Assembly (NCBI GenBank): GCA_017745295.1
Contig: JAGHZR010000008.1
Coordinates: 62,001-126,000, forward strand
Reading direction: 5' to 3'
Length of the DNA stretch: 64,000 nt
Origin: Novosphingobium sp.
Lineage (GTDB): Bacteria > Pseudomonadota > Alphaproteobacteria > Sphingomonadales > Sphingomonadaceae
The notes under the pieces were generated by a model that worked only from the letters and a program-made list of their open reading frames with translations, was not told the DNA's origin and made no database searches. The position numbers and the translations under genes were made by a program. Shown piece after piece: positions 59,908-64,000 of the stretch (position 1 is the stretch's first letter; every line of letters starts with the position of its first letter).

Positions 59908-61878
59908 TCACTCCGCCGGATTGTTCTTTTCTACGAAGCGCACGGCCTCAGACAGCATGCGCTTGCGCGTTTCCTCGCGCGACAGCCAGTGGTCTTCGCC
60001 CGCCAGCGTGACGAATTCGTAGGGCTTGCGGGCGTCCTTTAGCGCATCGGCCATGACCTGGCTCTGCTTGTAGCCGACGACCGTATCGTCCTTGCCGTGG
60101 ATCAGCAGCACCGGCGCATCGGCGCGCGCGGCGAAGCGGCGCGGTGACACGTCGTCGTAGGCCTTGGGATCGCCGAGCTGCTCGCGCAGCGCCTTGGTGA
60201 GCATCTTCGAATCGCCGCTTTCGCGGATGTCGGTGGAATACATCAGCCTGAGATCGGCGACGCCCGCCACCGAAACCGCGCAGCGGTAGAGCCCCTGTTG
60301 CAGGGTGACACCGGCCAGCGCCGCATAGCCGCCATAGCTCGCGCCGACGATGCAGGCGCGCTTCGGATCGACGATGCCCTGCTTGGCCAGTTCGGCGAGA
60401 CCGTCCGAAATGTCGGTTTGCATCTTGCGGCCCCACTGGCCGTCCCCGGCATGGCGGAAGGCATCGGTGCGTCCGGTCGAGCCGCGGAAGTTCGGCTGGA
60501 ACACCGCATAGCCGCGCGAGGCGAAAGCCTGCGCCCACCAGTCGAACTCGGCCTTGTCATGCGCGGCGGGGCCGCCGTGGGGCAGCAGGATCACCGGCAG
60601 GTTCTTCGCCTCGCGGCCGGGCGGCAGCGTCAGGATGCCGTCCATATCGAGGCCGTCCTGCGCCTTGTAGCCGACGACAGAGATCGACCCGACCTGGTCC
60701 GGCGGGATATCGGCGCGTTCGTAGCCGATCGGATCGGCACGCTTGGCGCGCACATCGACCAGATACCAGGTGCCGCTGTCCTTGTTGCCGGTGGTGCGCA
60801 CCAGCACTTTCGCAAAGTCCGGCGTCCAGTCGATCAGGTGCGCCTCGCGGCCGGAAAAGGCCTTGAAGATGCGGGTGATGGCGCTTTGATGGGCAGGATC
60901 GTCCATGACCGTCTGCGGCGTCTCGCCCTGCGTGCGATAGCCGACCATGTCGCCGCTGCTGCGATCGACGAAGAGGCGCTCGATGCCGGTGTCGTAGAGG
61001 ATTTCCCGGGCTTCCCCGCCCGCCAGTGGCACTTCGAACCAGCGCGATTCGCCGTCCTCGTCCTCGATCGCGTAGACCGCGGTGGCGCCGCCCTTGCCGA
61101 ACGCGATCAGGCTGACATTGCCGGTCGGATCGACCCCGCGCGCCAGTTCCGCCCCGCGCGGGACATTGATCTTCCAGGTGCCGGTCGCTTCCGAGATGTC
61201 GAGGGTCACCGCAACGTTGCCGCTGCGGTCGACCAGCCAGTCGCGGTAATGGTTTTCCGCTGGGGGCTGGGCGAGGACGCGGGCGCGGTTGGTCTTGAGG
61301 TCCACCGCATAGAGTGTGGAGCGGCCATGGCGCCAGCGCGGCTGGCTGCCTTCGACATCGAGCGCGATGCCGCCGAAATAGCCGACCGTGCGGCCGTCGA
61401 TCGTGCGAATGCCGTAGCGACCGCGCGTGGTCTTGGCGATGGCCTGGTTCTTCGCGAAGACCATGCCCGATTCGCCGCCCGGCTTCAGGGGCAGGATGAT
61501 CGTGCCGTTCATTTCGTACTTGGCGGCGGTGAAGCCGAACAGCGGCACCGTGGCGCTGTTGGTAAGCAGCACGGTGTCGTTGTCCGCCCATTCGATCGCG
61601 CGGACCTTGGTGGTTCCGGACGAGGCATTCAGCACGACTTCGTTGTTCCTGAGCACGATGACGCGCCGCTCGCCGCCCATGTGGGTGACGCTGGCGATCG
61701 AGGTGCCGTCCGGCGAAAGCGCGGCATCCTCGACTTGCGGCAGTTCGCCATAGGCATCGAGCGGCGGCGGCGGCGATAGTGGCGGCGAGGCCGGGCCGGG
61801 CGCGGCCATGGCGGCGGTCACGATGGATTCGGCAATCAGCAAGGCGGCCGGAAGAGCCGACCGAAGTTTCAGGCGCAC
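59908..61878 (-). CDS. Exported prolyl-oligopeptidase-family (S9) peptidase
   Basis: This serine peptidase has 656 residues: a signal (PAALLIAESIVTAAMA-A), an N-terminal beta-propeller (about 45-390), and an alpha/beta-hydrolase domain (about 400-656) with the catalytic triad Ser514 in GASYGGYAAL, Asp597/598 in HGKDDTVV and His630 in GEDHW. S9 members (acylaminoacyl or dipeptidyl peptidase-like) degrade short peptides in the periplasm. The GTG start has a GGGGGAAA region upstream. It converges on dapA and is divergent from smpB. Confidence 0.9.
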   Translation of the reverse strand: MRLKLRSALPAALLIAESIVTAAMAAPGPASPPLSPPPPLDAYGELPQVEDAALSPDGTSIASVTHMGGERRVIVLRNNEVVLNASSGTTKVRAIEWADNDTVLLTNSATVPLFGFTAAKYEMNGTIILPLKPGGESGMVFAKNQAIAKTTRGRYGIRTIDGRTVGYFGGIALDVEGSQPRWRHGRSTLYAVDLKTNRARVLAQPPAENHYRDWLVDRSGNVAVTLDISEATGTWKINVPRGAELARGVDPTGNVSLIAFGKGGATAVYAIEDEDGESRWFEVPLAGGEAREILYDTGIERLFVDRSSGDMVGYRTQGETPQTVMDDPAHQSAITRIFKAFSGREAHLIDWTPDFAKVLVRTTGNKDSGTWYLVDVRAKRADPIGYERADIPPDQVGSISVVGYKAQDGLDMDGILTLPPGREAKNLPVILLPHGGPAAHDKAEFDWWAQAFASRGYAVFQPNFRGSTGRTDAFRHAGDGQWGRKMQTDISDGLAELAKQGIVDPKRACIVGASYGGYAALAGVTLQQGLYRCAVSVAGVADLRLMYSTDIRESGDSKMLTKALREQLGDPKAYDDVSPRRFAARADAPVLLIHGKDDTVVGYKQSQVMADALKDARKPYEFVTLAGEDHWLSREETRKRMLSEAVRFVEKNNPAE

Positions 61879-62067
61879 TGTAGATTTCCCCCGTTTGTTC
61901 CCGACTATTCAAATCGGCGGGGTGCTTTGGCAAGGGCAATCTCCGGCACCGTCGCGGTTAAAATCCTTTTATGCCGACGGTCCGACCACCGATCGTTCAC
62001 GGCATGACGAAATCGCGCAAACGGGGCGTTTCCTTTTTGCGCGCGAATCCCTACATGCCGGGACATC

Positions 62068-62550
62068 ATGGCACGTCCGCAGCACAAGACATTCGACAAG
62101 CACAAGAGCGTCGCGGAAAACCGCAGGGCCCGCTTCGAGTACCACATCGAGGAAACCTTCGAGGCCGGCATCGCGCTGACCGGCACCGAGGTGAAATCGC
62201 TGCGGTTCGGCGAAGGCTCGATCGCGGAGGCCTACGCCGAGGTCAGGAACGGCGAATGCTGGCTGGTGAACTCCAACGTACCGGAATTCAGCCACGGCAA
62301 CCGCTACAACCATGTGCCCAAGCGACCGCGCAAGCTGCTGCTGCATGAGCGGGAAATCTCCCGCCTCCAGGGTTCGGTGGAGCGCAAGGGCATGACCCTG
62401 GTGCCGCTGTCGATCTACTTCAACGGCCGGGGCCGCGCGAAAGTCGAACTGGCGCTGGCCAAGGGCAAGAACGCGGCGGACAAGCGCAGCACCATCAAGG
62501 AACGCGACTGGAAGCGGGAGCAGGGCCGCATCCTGCGCGAGCACAAGTGA
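62068..62550 (+). CDS. smpB: SsrA-binding protein SmpB
   Basis: SmpB binds tmRNA and brings it to stalled ribosomes in trans-translation. The 160-residue protein has the OB-fold core with [53 protein letters not shown], and the C-terminal basic tail [22 protein letters not shown] that enters the decoding site. The ATG at 62068 has weak ribosome-site support, but the conserved N terminus begins there. Its stop overlaps the DUF2062 GTG (GTGA). No ssrA gene was noticed in the window. Confidence 0.96.
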   Translation: MARPQHKTFDKHKSVAENRRARFEYHIEETFEAGIALTGTEVKSLRFGEGSIAEAYAEVRNGECWLVNSNVPEFSHGNRYNHVPKRPRKLLLHEREISRLQGSVERKGMTLVPLSIYFNGRGRAKVELALAKGKNAADKRSTIKERDWKREQGRILREHK

Positions 62551-63143
62551 GCGCGCTGCTGCACCGGCTGGGTGCCTGGCTGCACGGCCAGATGCCCACC
62601 CATGCGCAGCTTGAGGCGAATCGCTTCACGGCGCCCTTCACGCGCCGCCCGGAACTGTTCCGCTTCACCCGCCGCTCGGTGCCGCGCGGCGTGGCGGTGG
62701 GCATGTTCATCGGCATCTTCGCGCTGATTCCCGGCGTCCAGATCGTCGGCGCGGCGCTCATGTGCGTGCCGTTTCGCGGCAATATCCCGCTCGCCGCCGC
62801 GATCACCTTCATTTCCAATCCGGTGACGACGCTGCTCATCATCCTGCCGCTGGCGGTCGCGATCGGCAACAGCTTCGGCTACCACGCCGACATCGCCACG
62901 GTGGAGGCCATGGTGCGTGAAGGCGCGGGGCTTGCGCAGTGGCGAAACTGGCTGCTGTCGGACACCGCGCCCGCCGTCGTCATCGGCCTGTTCATCCAGT
63001 CGGTCGTCGCCGCTTTCGTCAGCTATTTCCTGACGATCTGGTTCTGGCGCTACTGGATCGGGCGCAAGCACCGCGCCCGCCGCCACCGCGCGGCGGCGGC
63101 TGCAGTGGCGGCGAAACCCGCCGATACGGAAGGAATTGCATGA
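62547..63143 (+). CDS. DUF2062-domain membrane protein
   Basis: This 198-residue inner-membrane protein has three to four hydrophobic helices ([84 protein letters not shown]) and a basic C-terminal tail (RKHRARRHR). The DUF2062 family has no firm function. The GTG start overlaps the smpB stop, and the stop overlaps the ATG of the next PAS protein (ATGA), so smpB, DUF2062 and the kinase are translated as a chain. Confidence 0.85.
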   Translation: MSALLHRLGAWLHGQMPTHAQLEANRFTAPFTRRPELFRFTRRSVPRGVAVGMFIGIFALIPGVQIVGAALMCVPFRGNIPLAAAITFISNPVTTLLIILPLAVAIGNSFGYHADIATVEAMVREGAGLAQWRNWLLSDTAPAVVIGLFIQSVVAAFVSYFLTIWFWRYWIGRKHRARRHRAAAAAVAAKPADTEGIA

Positions 63144-64000
63144 AGGCAGGCCAGCGGGAGCGGGAAGCGGGCGAGGTCATGGCGGCGGGTAAAATCGGCG
63201 GTCTTTCCGATACCGCCGTCGTCGGCATCGCGCTGGTGCTCAGCGCCGGGCTGGTCTGGCTGGTCAGCGGTGACGGACTGCTCACCGCGATCCTCACCGG
63301 CACGCTGCTGGTCTTCGCGGGTCTCGCCTGGATGGTCGCCAATCGCCGGACCGAGGCCGCCGACGTGGAATTCGCCCAGCCCGACTGGTCCGTCACCGTC
63401 GCCGCGATCGACCGCGCCGACAGTGCCATTGCCGTCACCGACCGCGCCGGGCGTCTCGCCTGCGCCAATGCCGGTTTCGAGCAGTGGTTCGGCACCGCCA
63501 GCCCGCCGCCGCGCCTGCCGGTGGGCGATGCCGCGATGGAACGCCTCACGGAAGCCGTCCGCGCCGCCTGGCGCGACGGCCATGCCCGCACCGAGTTGCG
63601 CACCGAAGGCGATATCCCGGCCGACTGGCGGGTGGAGATCCAACGCTCGGGCCGGGGCGACGACTTTCTCGTCTGGCGCTTCCAGCCGGTCAATTCGGTC
63701 GATCTCGTGGGCGAGATGGTCCGCCAGATCGACGGAAAACTCGGCAAGGGCCTCGCACGGGCCGGCATCTCGGCGGCGGTGGTCGATCCCGACGGCATGA
63801 TCCGCGCCGCCAGCGCCGGTTTCTCCCAGCGCGCCGCCGGCGATGCTCTCGCCGACATGACCGGCCTCGATTTCGTCTCGCTCATCAGCCAGGAGGAAGG
63901 CGAGCGCATCGGCTGGGCGCGCGACGCCGGGCGCGGCGGGCCGCTCGTACTCTATCACGTCCCGATTGCCGATCCCGATGCGCCGGGCGAACCCGATCCC
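63140..64000 (+). CDS. Membrane PAS-domain signalling protein, N-terminal part (possibly CckA)
   Basis: The ORF runs off the window end, so 287 residues are visible. Two N-terminal hydrophobic helices (about 25-45 and 48-67; VVGIALVLSAGLVWLVS, LLTAILTGTLLVFAGLAWMV) are followed by PAS-like domains (from about 88, AIDRADSAIAVTDRAGRLACANAGFEQWFG, and again from about 210, ARAGISAAVVDPDGMIRAASAGFSQ). Two helices, then PAS repeats, suit the cell-cycle hybrid kinase CckA, which often follows smpB-DUF2062 in sphingomonads, but the kinase and receiver parts are outside the window, so the name is a guess. The ATG overlaps the DUF2062 stop (ATGA). Confidence 0.6.
   Translation, partial: MKAGQREREAGEVMAAGKIGGLSDTAVVGIALVLSAGLVWLVSGDGLLTAILTGTLLVFAGLAWMVANRRTEAADVEFAQPDWSVTVAAIDRADSAIAVTDRAGRLACANAGFEQWFGTASPPPRLPVGDAAMERLTEAVRAAWRDGHARTELRTEGDIPADWRVEIQRSGRGDDFLVWRFQPVNSVDLVGEMVRQIDGKLGKGLARAGISAAVVDPDGMIRAASAGFSQRAAGDALADMTGLDFVSLISQEEGERIGWARDAGRGGPLVLYHVPIADPDAPGEPDP

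Overview
The window is high-GC, gene-dense chromosomal DNA from an alphaproteobacterium, most likely order Sphingomonadales (Novosphingobium/Sphingobium-like). This is judged from gene content and layout: an alphaproteobacterial division/cell-wall cluster, a NepR/EcfG/PhyR general stress response locus, fumarylacetoacetase, many GTG/TTG starts and many ATGA/GTGA gene overlaps. I saw no transposase, integrase, phage gene or CRISPR array. The assignment is inference; no marker gene was compared.

Layout. 1-8.7 kb: division and cell-wall cluster (ftsW end, murG, murC, murB, ddl, ftsQ, ftsA, ftsZ), almost all overlapping by 1-4 nt, interrupted only by a repeat between murC and murB and a promoter-sized gap before ftsZ. 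8.8-20 kb: housekeeping genes (TPR/SPOR envelope protein, YbjN-like, proC, Bax-inhibitor-1 family protein, lipoprotein, tRNA-Ala(CGC), obgE, esterase, EamA exporter, proB, NAD-dependent epimerase). 20-25 kb: fahA, TonB-like protein, GlsB/YeaQ membrane protein, small lipoprotein, Fe/Mn superoxide dismutase, HIBADH-type oxidoreductase. 25-36 kb: a general stress response (GSR) island with nepR-ecfG, a CHASE-HWE histidine kinase, PilZ protein, phyR, a second EcfG-type sigma factor, a single-domain response regulator, a GSP26-like flavin/pyridoxamine-oxidase-fold protein, a hemerythrin, topoisomerase IB and a bacteriophytochrome-HWE-receiver hybrid. 36-41 kb: Crp-type regulator, PhoX/DUF839 Tat lipoprotein, Rieske oxygenase. 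41-49 kb: surface-glycan genes in two divergent arms (sulfotransferase, DegT aminotransferase, FlaA1/WbpM-type 4,6-dehydratase; then GT4 glycosyltransferase, formyltransferase, PIG-L deacetylase). 49.8-64 kb: LuxR-type regulator with a degenerate receiver, formylglycine-generating enzyme, rlmN, OmpA-like barrel, GreB-type factor, GH27 enzyme, lytic transglycosylase, dapA, S9 peptidase, smpB, DUF2062 and the start of a membrane PAS protein, possibly CckA.

Main observations. (1) Five perfect EcfG-type promoter motifs (GGAAC-N16/17-CGTT) lie upstream of glsB, ecfG2 (two), the GSP26-like gene and hemerythrin. A further GGAAC-N17-GTTCC palindrome sits between nepR-ecfG and the divergent kinase, where one site could serve both directions. 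One perfect motif points into a hairpin-rich stretch between phyR and ecfG2 with no convincing gene, which may be a stress-induced sRNA or a long leader. (2) A dispersed element of about 190 bp occurs three times (19.9, 28.2 and 56.7 kb), each time exactly between convergent genes. It carries a hairpin at each end, one with a U-tract, so it looks like a mobile or spreading terminator element that I cannot name. (3) A repeat between murC and murB appears to supply the ribosome-binding site of murB. (4) The PhoX-like gene ends in a tandem repeat in which every unit encodes a D-G-G-x-V-[VI]-A-L-stop tail in a different frame.
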